This document shows, one piece after another, positions 49,554 to 59,292 of a stretch of 64,000 bases of DNA. Within the stretch, counting starts at the first letter, position 1. Each line of letters starts with the position of its first letter. The notes beneath the pieces were generated by a model. It worked only from the letters and a program-made list of their open reading frames with translations. It did no database searches and was not told where the DNA came from. Both the position numbers and the translations under genes were made by a program. The stretch lies in NCBI RefSeq assembly GCF_001012815.1, contig NZ_JYJP01000109.1, positions 62,001 to 126,000 on the forward strand. The letters are read 5' to 3'. Source of the DNA: Vibrio mexicanus. GTDB taxonomy: Bacteria > Pseudomonadota > Gammaproteobacteria > Enterobacterales > Vibrionaceae.

Positions 49554-49872
49554 GGCAATCAATTCAAGGGCTGACACGATCAAGTGTAATCGATAGCAAA
49601 GCGAGTAGATAGGGCTTAAAAGCGTATTCTTTGAGCAAAACATAAATAAAATTTTAGTATGCATCAAACAAATCAATTTGCTATTGGTCGTAGAGCTCAA
49701 AATTCCTTACACTAAGCCGCATTATTTCTAACTGTCACCTTGAAATCTAAGTTTGTCATCGCAATATCTGTGATACATGATTTAACTCAGTATCCTTAGT
49801 TACAAACTGGAAGAGACTGAAGGTATTTTTGATAGATCCGGTGCGGTCTAAGTAAAGAGAGATTCACAGCAA
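49554..49872. other. 319-bp intergenic region dciA-secA
   Basis: Divergent promoter region. I found TTGTCA at 49753 but no well-spaced -10, and no short secretion-monitor peptide of the SecM type ahead of secA. Upstream codons in the dciA frame run further left-to-right but have no family support. Confidence 0.6.
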
Positions 49873-52602
49873 ATGATAGCTAAGCTACTGACAAAGGTAT
49901 TTGGTAGTCGTAACGATAGAACGCTACGTCGCCTGCGAAAAATTGTAAAAGAGATTAATAACTACGAGCCGCAGTTTGAAGCTCTATCGGATGAAGAGCT
50001 AAAAGCGAAAACTGTCGAGTTTCGTGAGCGTCTAGAGAAAGGTGAATCATTAGATAACCTGCTACCAGAAGCTTTCGCGACGGTACGTGAAGCGTCTAAG
50101 CGTGTTTACGGTATGCGTCACTTCGACGTACAGCTTATCGGTGGTATGGTACTGAATGCTGGTCAAATTGCAGAGATGCGTACTGGTGAAGGTAAAACCC
50201 TGACTGCAACTTTGCCTGCATACCTAAATGCTCTTCCAGGAAAAGGCGTTCACGTGGTTACTGTGAACGACTACCTCGCAAAACGTGATGCTGAAACAAA
50301 CCGTCCACTATTTGAATTCTTAGGGATGAGCGTTGGCGTTAACGTGCCAAACATGCCTCCACAAGAGAAGAAAGAAGCCTACCAAGCAGACATCCTGTAC
50401 GGAACAAACAACGAGTTTGGTTTCGATTACTTACGTGACAACATGGCATTTCGCAGTGAAGACCGTGTTCAGCGTGCTCGTTTCTTTGCCATCGTCGATG
50501 AAGTTGACTCAATCCTAATCGATGAAGCGCGTACTCCTCTTATCATCTCTGGTCCAGCAGAAGATAGCTCTGAGCTATACACTCGCATCAATACTCTGAT
50601 CCCACACTTGAAGCGACAAGAGCAAGAGGACTCGGAAGAGTACCGTGGTGACGGTCACTACACTCTGGACGAGAAGTCTAAGCAAGTTCACTTGACTGAA
50701 ACGGGTCAAGAGTTTGTTGAAGAGTTGATGATTAAGAACGGCTTGATGGAAGAGGGCGACACACTTTACTCTCCAACCAACATCAGCCTATTGCACCACG
50801 TGAATGCGGCACTTCGAGCTCATGTTCTGTTCGAGAAGAACGTGGACTACATCGTGAATGAAGATGGTGAAGTGGTTATCGTTGATGAACATACTGGTCG
50901 TACTATGCCAGGTCGTCGTTGGTCTGAAGGTCTTCATCAAGCGGTTGAAGCGAAAGAAGGCGTTAAGATCCAAAACGAAAACCAAACACTTGCGTCAATC
51001 ACCTTCCAGAACTTCTTCCGTCTGTACGAGAAACTGTCTGGCATGACAGGTACTGCAGATACAGAAGCGTTTGAATTCCAATCTATCTACGGTTTGGAAA
51101 CGGTTGTTATCCCAACTAACAAGCCAATGATTCGTAACGATATGCCTGATGTGGTTTACCGTACCGAGGCGGAAAAGTTCAACGCAATCATCGAAGATAT
51201 CAAAGATCGCGTTGCGAAAGGTCAACCAAGCTTGGTTGGTACTGTAACGATCGAAAAATCTGAGCTTCTATCAAACGCACTGAAGAAAGCGAAGATCAAA
51301 CATAACGTTCTTAACGCGAAGTTCCACGAGAAAGAAGCGGAAATTGTTGCTGAAGCGGGTATACCAGGTGCGGTTACTATCGCAACCAACATGGCTGGTC
51401 GTGGTACCGATATCGTGTTGGGTGGTAGCTGGCAGGCAAAAGTTGAAGCGCTAACGAATCCAACTCAAGAGCAGATCGACCAAATCAAAGCAGACTGGAA
51501 AGTCGTTCATGATCAAGTACTAGAAGCGGGTGGTCTACACATCATCGGTACTGAACGTCACGAATCTCGCCGTATCGATAACCAGTTACGTGGTCGTTCT
51601 GGTCGTCAGGGTGATGCGGGTTCATCTCGTTTCTACCTATCTATGGAAGATTCATTGCTGCGCATCTTTACTTCTGACCGTATGGCGAGCCTAATCCAGA
51701 GTGGTATGGATGAAGGTGAAGCAATCGAATCGAAAATGCTTTCACGCTCAATTGAAAAAGCACAGCGTAAAGTAGAAGGTCGTAACTTCGACATCCGCAA
51801 GCAGCTTCTTGAGTACGATGACGTTGCCAACGACCAGCGTAAAGTAGTTTATGAGCTGCGCGATGAGCTAATGAGCGTTGATGATATCAGCGACATGATC
51901 TCGCAAAACCGTGAAGATGTAATCACTTCAGTGATCGACGAGTTCATTCCGCCACAATCTCTGGAAGATATGTGGGATGTGGAAGGTCTTCAAGAGCGTT
52001 TGAAGAACGACTTCGACATCGATGCTCCAGTTAAACAGTGGTTAGAAGACGACGATAAGCTTTATGAAGAAGCGCTTCGTGAGAAGATTCTAGAAACTGC
52101 AGTGGAAGTGTACAAAGCGAAAGAAGAAACCGTTGGTGAGACTGTTCTTCGTAACTTCGAAAAATCAGTTATGCTTCAGACGCTAGACACGCTATGGAAA
52201 GAGCACCTAGCGGCGATGGATCACCTTCGTCAAGGTATTCACCTACGTGGCTATGCTCAGAAAAACCCGAAACAAGAGTACAAGCGCGAGTCGTTTGAAC
52301 TGTTCGAAGGTCTACTCGAGTCTTTGAAGTTTGATGTTATCGCGATTCTTTCTAAAGTTCGTGTTCAACAGCAAGAAGAGGTTGAACGCATGGAAGCCCA
52401 GCGCCGCGCTCAAGCTGAAGAAGCAGCGCGTCGTGCACAGGCTCAACATGCAAATGCACAAAATCCACTTGCAGAAGGTGATGAAGCTGAGCAAGGTGCT
52501 GCACAACCTATGGTTCGTGATGAGCGTAAAGTGGGTCGTAATGAGCCTTGTCCATGTGGTAGCGGCAAGAAGTACAAACAATGTCACGGTAAGATCTCTT
52601 AA
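49873..52602 (+). CDS. secA: Preprotein translocase ATPase SecA
   Basis: 909-residue motor that drives proteins through SecYEG. The nucleotide sites show EMRTGEGKTLTATLPAY (Walker A) and FAIVDEVDSILIDEARTPL (DEAD-like Walker B); the second ATPase half has TNMAGRGTDIVLGG and RRIDNQLRGRSGRQGD. The C-terminal zinc finger CPCGSGKKYKQCHG has ligands Cys893, Cys895, Cys904 and His905 and binds SecB and phospholipids. A flexible Gln/Ala-rich linker precedes it. In E. coli secM-secA-mutT follow lpxC; here dciA takes the place of secM on the opposite strand. Confidence 0.98.
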   Translation: MIAKLLTKVFGSRNDRTLRRLRKIVKEINNYEPQFEALSDEELKAKTVEFRERLEKGESLDNLLPEAFATVREASKRVYGMRHFDVQLIGGMVLNAGQIAEMRTGEGKTLTATLPAYLNALPGKGVHVVTVNDYLAKRDAETNRPLFEFLGMSVGVNVPNMPPQEKKEAYQADILYGTNNEFGFDYLRDNMAFRSEDRVQRARFFAIVDEVDSILIDEARTPLIISGPAEDSSELYTRINTLIPHLKRQEQEDSEEYRGDGHYTLDEKSKQVHLTETGQEFVEELMIKNGLMEEGDTLYSPTNISLLHHVNAALRAHVLFEKNVDYIVNEDGEVVIVDEHTGRTMPGRRWSEGLHQAVEAKEGVKIQNENQTLASITFQNFFRLYEKLSGMTGTADTEAFEFQSIYGLETVVIPTNKPMIRNDMPDVVYRTEAEKFNAIIEDIKDRVAKGQPSLVGTVTIEKSELLSNALKKAKIKHNVLNAKFHEKEAEIVAEAGIPGAVTIATNMAGRGTDIVLGGSWQAKVEALTNPTQEQIDQIKADWKVVHDQVLEAGGLHIIGTERHESRRIDNQLRGRSGRQGDAGSSRFYLSMEDSLLRIFTSDRMASLIQSGMDEGEAIESKMLSRSIEKAQRKVEGRNFDIRKQLLEYDDVANDQRKVVYELRDELMSVDDISDMISQNREDVITSVIDEFIPPQSLEDMWDVEGLQERLKNDFDIDAPVKQWLEDDDKLYEEALREKILETAVEVYKAKEETVGETVLRNFEKSVMLQTLDTLWKEHLAAMDHLRQGIHLRGYAQKNPKQEYKRESFELFEGLLESLKFDVIAILSKVRVQQQEEVERMEAQRRAQAEEAARRAQAQHANAQNPLAEGDEAEQGAAQPMVRDERKVGRNEPCPCGSGKKYKQCHGKIS

Positions 52603-52650
52603 AGATTGAAGACATTGATGCAGTAAAGTATTGCTGACAAGTAAATGATC

Positions 52651-52677
52651 AAGAGTCGCCTAGGCGACTCTTTTTTT
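52651..52677 (+). terminator. Rho-independent terminator between secA and mutT
   Basis: AAGAGTCGCC/GGCGACTCTT palindrome (52651-52672) followed by a T-run. It lies 13 bases before mutT, so either mutT depends on readthrough or a promoter overlaps. Confidence 0.8.
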
Positions 52678-52689
52678 GAGGAAATTTTA

Positions 52690-53097
52690 ATGAAACGAGT
52701 TCATATCGTCGCTGGTATTATCTTCAATGCCGATAAGTCGAAAGTGTTTATCACTAAGCGACCAGATGACAAGCACAAAGGTGGATTTTGGGAGTTTCCC
52801 GGTGGCAAAGTTGAAGCTGGCGAAAGTATTGAAGCTGCGATGGCGCGAGAGCTAAATGAAGAGATTGGTATTCAGGTGACGCAGCAGTCGCCTTACGAAC
52901 ACTTTGAATTTGATTACACCGATAAGTCGCTCACTTTTGACTTTATCCTTGTCTCTTCTTTTGAAGGGGAGGCCTATGGCAAAGAGGGTCAACAAGGAGA
53001 GTGGGTAGAAGTGTCCAATCTTCCGGCATACACATTTCCAGAGGCAAACACACCAATCGTTGAAAGAGTTGTGAAAGAGTTTACTATACCCAAGTAA
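52690..53097 (+). CDS. mutT: 8-oxo-dGTP diphosphatase MutT
   Basis: 135-residue Nudix hydrolase that removes oxidised dGTP and prevents A-to-C transversions. The Nudix box is G-GKVEAG-E-SIEAAMA-RELNEEIGI (about residues 37-59). The start is MKRVHIVAGIIFNADKSKVF with GAGGAAA seven bases upstream. The last codons (TIPK and the stop) lie within the left terminal repeat of the ERIC-like element beginning near 53085, so the repeat has supplied the C-terminus. secA-mutT order matches E. coli. Confidence 0.93.
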   Translation: MKRVHIVAGIIFNADKSKVFITKRPDDKHKGGFWEFPGGKVEAGESIEAAMARELNEEIGIQVTQQSPYEHFEFDYTDKSLTFDFILVSSFEGEAYGKEGQQGEWVEVSNLPAYTFPEANTPIVERVVKEFTIPK

Positions 53098-53351
53098 CCT
53101 CAAGATACGTGTTTCAGCGAGAATTGCCTAGCTTGCAAACGCGGCAACGATTCGAGAATCTAGTGGTTCTAAATTAAGAATCGTTAACAAAGTGTGCGAG
53201 CTAGGCAAACTCGCCCTCTGGGAGCGTGTCACTGTTTCAATTTCAGCGTTAAATGACTTGGAAATAACGCGTTATTCCGCTGCGCCATTTGCCTTGAACT
53301 AGAATCAGTGACCTCGCACTGAATCCTGTATCTTGAAGTCACTTGGGTATT
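53085..53351. repeat. ERIC-like intergenic inverted-repeat element
   Basis: About 267 bp bounded by imperfect terminal inverted repeats: ATACCCAAGTAACCTCAAGA from 53086 and, reversed from the right end near 53350, ATACCCAAGTGACTTCAAGA. Inside are further paired segments: GCCTAGCT with AGCTAGGC enclosing AACGATTC with GAATCGTT, the near-palindrome GGAAATAACGCGTTATTCC, and a small CAGTG...CACTG hairpin. TA dinucleotides flank it. It encodes no protein and resembles ERIC/IRU-type elements known from enterobacteria and Vibrio. No second copy was seen in this window. Confidence 0.7.
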
Positions 53352-53446
53352 AAGTCTAGCCAGCGGATTGGATTGTTGATAGGTTAGTTAGATTGGTTAG
53401 GAATGAGGTGTTTGAACACCTTGTACAGAATGAATGGAGAACAGCA

Positions 53447-54256
53447 ATGGTGAAAATTGCAGTCGCAGGAGCGGCAGGGCGCATGGGGCGAAATCTCGTC
53501 AAAGCAACGTTAGCTAATCAGCAAGCAAGATTCGGTGCAGGTTCTGAGCGACCAGAGTCTTCACTCGTTGGCGTTGATGTTGGTGAGTTATGTGGTGAAG
53601 GCAAGCTGGACATCGCATTGGTCGATGATCTAGAAAAAAGCATCGAAGAATTTGATGTGATCATAGACTTCACTGCGCCAGCAAGCACTTTGGCAAATCT
53701 AGAGCTGTGTAAAAAATACGGCAAGAAGATCATCATTGGCACAACCGGTTTTACAGATGAAGAGCGCAGCTTGATCGACGAGTTCGCAAAATCGGTTCCA
53801 GTTGTTATGGCTCCAAACTACTCAGTGGGTGTAAACCTAGTATTCAAGCTACTTGAAAAAGCGGCGAAGGTTATGGGTGATTACACTGACATCGAGATTG
53901 TCGAAGCGCACCATCGCCATAAAGTCGATGCACCTTCAGGTACTGCGATTGGCATGGGTGAAGCGATTGCAGGTGCAATGGGCAACCAACTAAATGATGT
54001 TGCGGTCTATGCTCGTGAAGGTATCACAGGTGAGCGAACTAAAGATGAGATTGGTTTTGCGACTATTCGTGCAGGTGACATTATTGGTGAGCACACTGCG
54101 ATGTTTGCTGATATTGGTGAACGCGTTGAGATCACTCACAAAGCGACCGATCGCATGACATTTGCCAACGGTGCGGTGAAAGCTGCGGTTTGGTTGAATG
54201 AAAAACAGGCTGGTTTCTATACCATGACCGATGTTTTAGGTCTCAATGACATCTAA
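53447..54256 (+). CDS. dapB: 4-hydroxy-tetrahydrodipicolinate reductase DapB
   Basis: 269-residue NAD(P)H-dependent reductase of the lysine and diaminopimelate pathway, which supplies the meso-DAP used by MurE. The nucleotide-binding loop is GAAGRMGR (residues 8-15). The active-site motif EAHHRHKVDAPSGTA and IGTTGFTDEE are typical. The start at 53447 has GGAGA six bases upstream; an earlier in-frame GTG at 53393 has no support. A terminator follows at 54268. Confidence 0.95.
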   Translation: MVKIAVAGAAGRMGRNLVKATLANQQARFGAGSERPESSLVGVDVGELCGEGKLDIALVDDLEKSIEEFDVIIDFTAPASTLANLELCKKYGKKIIIGTTGFTDEERSLIDEFAKSVPVVMAPNYSVGVNLVFKLLEKAAKVMGDYTDIEIVEAHHRHKVDAPSGTAIGMGEAIAGAMGNQLNDVAVYAREGITGERTKDEIGFATIRAGDIIGEHTAMFADIGERVEITHKATDRMTFANGAVKAAVWLNEKQAGFYTMTDVLGLNDI

Positions 54257-54267
54257 TACATATTTAT

Positions 54268-54294
54268 GCGCCAGACTTGTCTGGCGCTTTTCTT
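54268..54294 (+). terminator. Rho-independent terminator after dapB
   Basis: GCGCCAGAC-TT-GTCTGGCGC (54268-54287) followed by TTTTCTT. Confidence 0.8.
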
Positions 54295-54602
54295 ATCTAG
54301 CTATATTTCGCTTCCAATTAACTCTCCCCTTCATCCTTAGATATCTCTACTTAATTTATTATTTACCTCTTTTATTGTGTTTTTTTGCCTTAACTGGTCA
54401 AAAGATCAATTAAACTGTCTATTGTTATCGGTTGCGCGAATTTATAAAGGCGATATGGTTAGTGATGGATGTTCGACTGAGGTTATGGAGTGAATTTTTT
54501 TGATTTCGACCACTCAAAGGTTAGTAAACATGTTTTTTTAACCTTTTGAGAAGGAAAATTGCATATAGAGCCTTAAAAGAGATAATTATTTATCATTGTT
54601 AG

Positions 54603-54631
54603 TTGACACAAGTCACAGGCATCACTAGAAT
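54603..54631 (+). promoter_or_regulatory. Sigma-70 promoter of carAB
   Basis: Perfect TTGACA (54603) and TAGAAT (54626) with an exact 17-bp spacer. The start would fall near 54638, about 100 bases before carA. Confidence 0.75.
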
Positions 54632-54691
54632 ACCGCCAATTTGTCTAATTTCCATAAAAACGCTATTTATGGCGTAAAAGGAAGGTAGATT

Positions 54692-54726
54692 TGCAAATTA
54701 AATCAATTTTAATGCATTTTTATTCT
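54692..54726 (+). promoter_or_regulatory. Tandem ARG boxes (ArgR operator) upstream of carA
   Basis: Two degenerate ARG-box cores (consensus TGAAT-N4-ATTCA): TGCAA-ATTA-AATCA at 54692-54705 (7 of 10) and TGCAT-TTTT-ATTCT at 54713-54726 (8 of 10). They start exactly 21 bp apart, the standard spacing of paired ARG boxes. The second ends just before the ribosome-binding site. Arginine control of carAB by ArgR is established in E. coli; the operator call here is by match and spacing. Confidence 0.5.
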
Positions 54727-54736
54727 GGAGGTTGTC

Positions 54737-55876
54737 TTGAGTAAGTCAGCACTGCTAGTCCTAGAAGATGGGACAGTATTCCACGGTGAGTCCATTGGAG
54801 CAGATGGTTCTGCTGTTGGTGAAGTCGTTTTTAACACCTCGATGACGGGGTACCAAGAAATCCTCACTGATCCTTCCTATTCTCAACAAATCGTTACTTT
54901 AACTTACCCTCACATTGGCAATACCGGAACCAATTCCGAAGATGAAGAATCCTCTTCAATTCATGCACAAGGCCTTGTGATTCGCGATCTCCCTCTTATC
55001 GCTTCTAACTTCCGTAATGAACAATCTCTTTCTGATTACTTAAAGTCGCAAAACATTGTAGGTATCGCTGATATCGACACGCGTAAGCTGACTCGTATTC
55101 TTCGTGAAAAAGGTGCGCAAAACGGTTGTATCGTTGCAGGTAACAACCTTGATGAAGCATTAGCACTGGCTAAAGCTAAAGAGTTCCCTGGCTTGAAAGG
55201 AATGGATCTTGCGAAAGAGGTTACAACAAAAGAAGCGTATCAATGGAAACAAGGTTCGTGGACGCTTACGGGTGGACTTCCTGAAGCGAAAGCAGATTCA
55301 GAGCTGCCATACCACGTTGTTGCCTACGACTTCGGTGCAAAACGCAACATCCTGCGCATGCTTGTTGACCGCGGCTGCCGCCTAACGGTTGTTCCGGCTC
55401 AAACTCCAGCTGAAGAAGTACTAGCAATGAACCCAGATGGCGTTTTCCTATCAAACGGCCCTGGTGACCCAGCTCCTTGTACTTACGCAATTGAAGCGAC
55501 AAAAGTATTCCTAGATAAAGGCCTACCAATCTTTGGTATCTGTCTTGGTCACCAAATCCTTGCTCTAGCGTCTGGCGCTCAGACAGTGAAGATGAAGTTT
55601 GGTCACCACGGTGCAAACCACCCAGTTAAAGACCTAGATCGTAACGTTGTAATGATCACGTCTCAAAACCACGGTTTTGCTGCAGACGAAGAGACATTAC
55701 CAGAGAACCTACGTGCGACTCATAAGTCTCTATTCGACGGTACTCTACAAGGTATCCATCGTACAGATAAGCCAGCGTTCAGCTTCCAAGGTCACCCAGA
55801 AGCGAGCCCAGGTCCACACGACGCTGCGCCACTATTTGACCACTTTATTGAACTAATTAAACAGCACAAAGCGTAA
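54737..55876 (+). CDS. carA: Carbamoyl-phosphate synthase small subunit
   Basis: 379-residue glutamine amidotransferase subunit that feeds ammonia to CarB for pyrimidine and arginine synthesis. Start TTG 54737 has GGAGG five bases upstream and gives MSKSALLVLEDGTVFHGESIG, the family N-terminus. The class I glutaminase nucleophile is Cys269 in GICLGHQIL; the His-Glu pair is in FQGHPEASPGPHD. carB follows after 16 bases. Confidence 0.97.
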   Translation: MSKSALLVLEDGTVFHGESIGADGSAVGEVVFNTSMTGYQEILTDPSYSQQIVTLTYPHIGNTGTNSEDEESSSIHAQGLVIRDLPLIASNFRNEQSLSDYLKSQNIVGIADIDTRKLTRILREKGAQNGCIVAGNNLDEALALAKAKEFPGLKGMDLAKEVTTKEAYQWKQGSWTLTGGLPEAKADSELPYHVVAYDFGAKRNILRMLVDRGCRLTVVPAQTPAEEVLAMNPDGVFLSNGPGDPAPCTYAIEATKVFLDKGLPIFGICLGHQILALASGAQTVKMKFGHHGANHPVKDLDRNVVMITSQNHGFAADEETLPENLRATHKSLFDGTLQGIHRTDKPAFSFQGHPEASPGPHDAAPLFDHFIELIKQHKA

Positions 55877-55892
55877 TTCGGAGTCTTAGACA

Positions 55893-58800
55893 ATGCCAAA
55901 ACGTACTGACATTCAAAGTATTCTTATTCTTGGTGCTGGCCCGATTGTTATCGGTCAGGCTTGTGAGTTTGACTACTCTGGCGCGCAAGCGTGTAAAGCG
56001 CTTCGTGAAGAAGGTTACCGAGTTATTCTGGTTAACTCTAACCCTGCAACTATTATGACTGACCCAGAGATGGCGGATGCGACTTACATCGAGCCAATCC
56101 AGTGGGAAGTGGTTCGCAACATCATTGCGAAAGAGAAGCCAGATGCAGTACTGCCTACTATGGGTGGTCAAACTGCGCTTAACTGTGCTCTAGATCTTGA
56201 AAAGCACGGTGTGCTTGAAGAGTTCGGCGTTGAGATGATCGGCGCAACTGCAGACGCTATCGATAAAGCAGAAGACCGTTCTCGCTTTGATAAAGCGATG
56301 AAATCTATCGGCCTTGAGTGTCCACGTGCAGACACTGCGAAAACCATGGAAGAAGCTTACGCTGTTCTAGATATGGTTGGCTTCCCTTGTATCATCCGTC
56401 CATCATTCACTATGGGTGGTACTGGCGGTGGTATCGCTTATAACAAAGAAGAGTTCGAAGAGATCTGTCGCCGCGGCCTAGATCTTTCTCCAACGAATGA
56501 ACTTCTAATCGATGAATCACTTATCGGTTGGAAAGAGTACGAGATGGAAGTAGTTCGTGATAAAGCGGACAACTGTATTATCGTATGTGCGATTGAAAAC
56601 TTCGATCCAATGGGTATCCACACGGGTGACTCAATCACAGTTGCACCAGCACAGACTCTAACTGATAAAGAGTACCAACTGATGCGTAACGCATCGCTAG
56701 CAGTACTACGTGAAATCGGTGTTGAGACAGGTGGTTCAAACGTACAGTTTGGTATCAACCCGAAAGATGGCCGTATGGTTATCATCGAGATGAACCCACG
56801 TGTATCTCGCTCTTCAGCTCTAGCGTCTAAAGCGACAGGTTTCCCAATCGCTAAGATTGCTGCGAAGCTGGCTGTTGGTTTCACGCTTGATGAGCTAATG
56901 AATGACATCACTGGCGGCGCAACACCTGCATCGTTCGAACCAACTATCGACTACGTAGTCACTAAGATTCCTCGTTTTAACTTCGAGAAATTTGCAGGCG
57001 CTAACGACCGTCTAACGACTCAGATGAAGTCTGTTGGTGAAGTTATGGCTATCGGCCGTAACCAACAAGAGTCACTACAAAAAGCGCTTCGCGGCTTAGA
57101 AGTTGGCGCGACTGGTTTTGATGAAATGGTTGACCTAGATGCACCAGATGCACTGTCTAAAATTCGTCACGAACTAAAAGAAGCGGGCGCTGAGCGTATC
57201 TGGTACATTGCAGACGCATTCCGCGCTGGCCTATCTGTTGATGGTGTTTTCAACCTAACGCAAATCGACCGTTGGTTCCTAGTTCAAATCGAAGAGCTTG
57301 TGAAGCTAGAGGAAGAGCTAAAAGCGAAAGGCTTTGCTGGTCTTGATAAGCAAGAACTGAAAAAGCTTAAGCGTAAAGCTTTGCTGATGCTCGCCTATCG
57401 AAGATCCTAGGTGTAGCAGAAAGCGAAATTCGTCGTCTACGTGATCAGCACGATATCCACCCGGTTTACAAGCGCGTTGATACGTGTGCGGCGGAGTTCT
57501 CATCTGATACGGCTTACATGTACTCATCTTACGATGAAGAGTGTGAAGCGAACGCAACTGACAAAGACAAGATCATGATTCTTGGTGGCGGTCCAAACCG
57601 TATCGGTCAAGGTATCGAATTCGATTACTGTTGTGTACACGCAGCGCTAGCACTTCGTGAAGACGGTTACGAAACCATCATGGTTAACTGTAACCCAGAG
57701 ACAGTATCAACCGACTACGACACGTCTGATCGTCTGTACTTTGAACCAGTAACGCTGGAAGATGTACTGTCTATCGTTCGCGTTGAAAAACCAAAAGGCG
57801 TTATCGTTCAGTACGGTGGTCAAACACCACTGAAACTGGCTCGCGCACTAGAAGCGGCTGGCGTGCCAATCATCGGTACTAGCCCAGATGCAATCGACCG
57901 TGCAGAAGACCGTGAGCGTTTCCAAGTTGCTGTTGAACGTCTAGGCCTACTACAGCCAGAAAACGCGACAGTAACAACAATGGAGCAAGCGGTAGAGAAA
58001 TCTCGCGAAATCGGTTTCCCATTGGTTGTACGTCCTTCATACGTTCTTGGTGGTCGTGCGATGGAAATCGTATACGACGAGCAAGATCTACGTCGCTACT
58101 TCAACGAAGCGGTAAGTGTTTCTAACGAATCTCCAGTACTACTTGATAGCTTCCTAGACGACGCGGTTGAAGTCGATATCGATGCGATTTGTGATGGTGA
58201 GCGCGTAGTAATCGGCGGTATCATGGAGCACATTGAGCAAGCAGGTGTTCACTCTGGTGACTCTGCATGTTCACTGCCTGCTTACACGCTAAGCCAAGAA
58301 ATCCAAGACGTGATGCGTGAGCAAGTTGAGAAACTGGCGTTTGAGCTAGGTGTTCGTGGTCTAATGAATACTCAGTTTGCCGTTAAGAACAACAAGGTTT
58401 ACCTAATCGAAGTAAACCCACGTGCTGCACGTACAGTACCGTTTGTATCGAAAGCAACAGGTGCACCAATCGCTAAGATTGCTGCTCGTGTAATGGCAGG
58501 CCAATCTTTAGAGTCGCAAGGCTTCACTAAAGAGATCATCCCACCATACTACTCGGTGAAAGAAGTTGTTCTACCGTTCAACAAGTTCCCAGGTGTTGAC
58601 CCACTGTTAGGCCCAGAAATGCGCTCAACAGGTGAAGTTATGGGTGTGGGTACGACATTTGCTGAAGCTTACGCGAAAGCAGAACTAGGTTGTGGCAATG
58701 TTTACCCAGAAGGTGGTCGTGCACTACTGTCAGTTCGTGAAGGCGACAAAGAGCGCGTTGTAGACCTAGCGTCTAAGCTTTCAAAGCTTGGCTACCAGCT

Positions 58801-59122
58801 AGATGCAACACACGGTACTGCGGTAATCCTAGGTGAAGCAGGTATCAACCCACGTCTAGTGAACAAAGTACACGAAGGTCGTCCGCACATTCTTGACCGT
58901 ATCAAGAACAACGAATACACCTACATCGTGAACACGGCTGCTGGTCGTCAAGCGATTGAAGATTCGAAAGTTCTACGTCGCGGTGCACTAGCTGAGAAAG
59001 TGAACTACACAACAACGCTAAACGCAGCGTTCGCAACGTGTATGGCTCACACAGCTGATGCAAAGACATCGGTAACATCGGTTCAAGAACTTCACGCGAA
59101 AGTGAAAGCTGACCAAGCATAA
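55893..59122 (+). CDS. carB: Carbamoyl-phosphate synthase large subunit (frameshifted)
   Basis: Synthetase subunit with two homologous ATP-grasp halves, about 1076 residues after repair. The first half (MPKRTDIQSILILGAGPIVIGQ, TMGGTGGGIAYN) forms carboxyphosphate. The second half (GGGPNRIGQGIEFDYCC, VRPSYVLGGRAMEIVYD) phosphorylates carbamate; the C-terminal domain binds allosteric effectors. Near 57378 one G is missing from a GG pair between the halves. Restoring it gives KLKRKGFADARLSKILGVAE and one continuous protein. A terminator follows at 59147. Confidence 0.96.
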
Positions 59123-59146
59123 TTGGTTATCTTGAGCATTAATCTG

Positions 59147-59177
59147 AAAGCCCGCTATTAAGCGGGCTTTTTGTTTT
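59147..59177 (+). terminator. Rho-independent terminator after carB
   Basis: 10-bp stem AAAGCCCGCT (59147-59156) with complement at 59161-59170, 4-nt loop, T-rich tail. Confidence 0.85.
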
Positions 59178-59292
59178 AATGAGAGAATTAACCAAATCCT
59201 AATCTTACGGCTCTAGACGCAGTTGGAATAAGCTGTCATGTTTAGCAGCTTGCTCTGTTTGCCAACTTACTTATTGTAATACCAAGGGATTT

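Larger units (their letters stand above)
54257..54736. other. 480-bp AT-rich regulatory region dapB-carA
   Basis: It holds the dapB terminator, a near-consensus promoter (54603-54631), a small CCATAAA/TTTATGG hairpin (54652-54672) and a tandem ArgR-like operator (54692-54726). From about 54300 to 54600 I see only AT-rich DNA and no gene. The length fits the multi-input control of carAB known in E. coli. Confidence 0.65.

Noticed and set aside
49554..49872. SecM- or VemP-like arrest peptide ahead of secA
   Set aside because: I found no secreted short frame with an arrest-like C-terminus on the secA strand.
53085..53351. Integron attC site (VCR) or transposon-derived insertion
   Set aside because: The long inverted repeat could suggest attC, but there is no integron cassette context, no transposase, and the ends are imperfect TIRs flanked by TA, better fitting an ERIC-like element.
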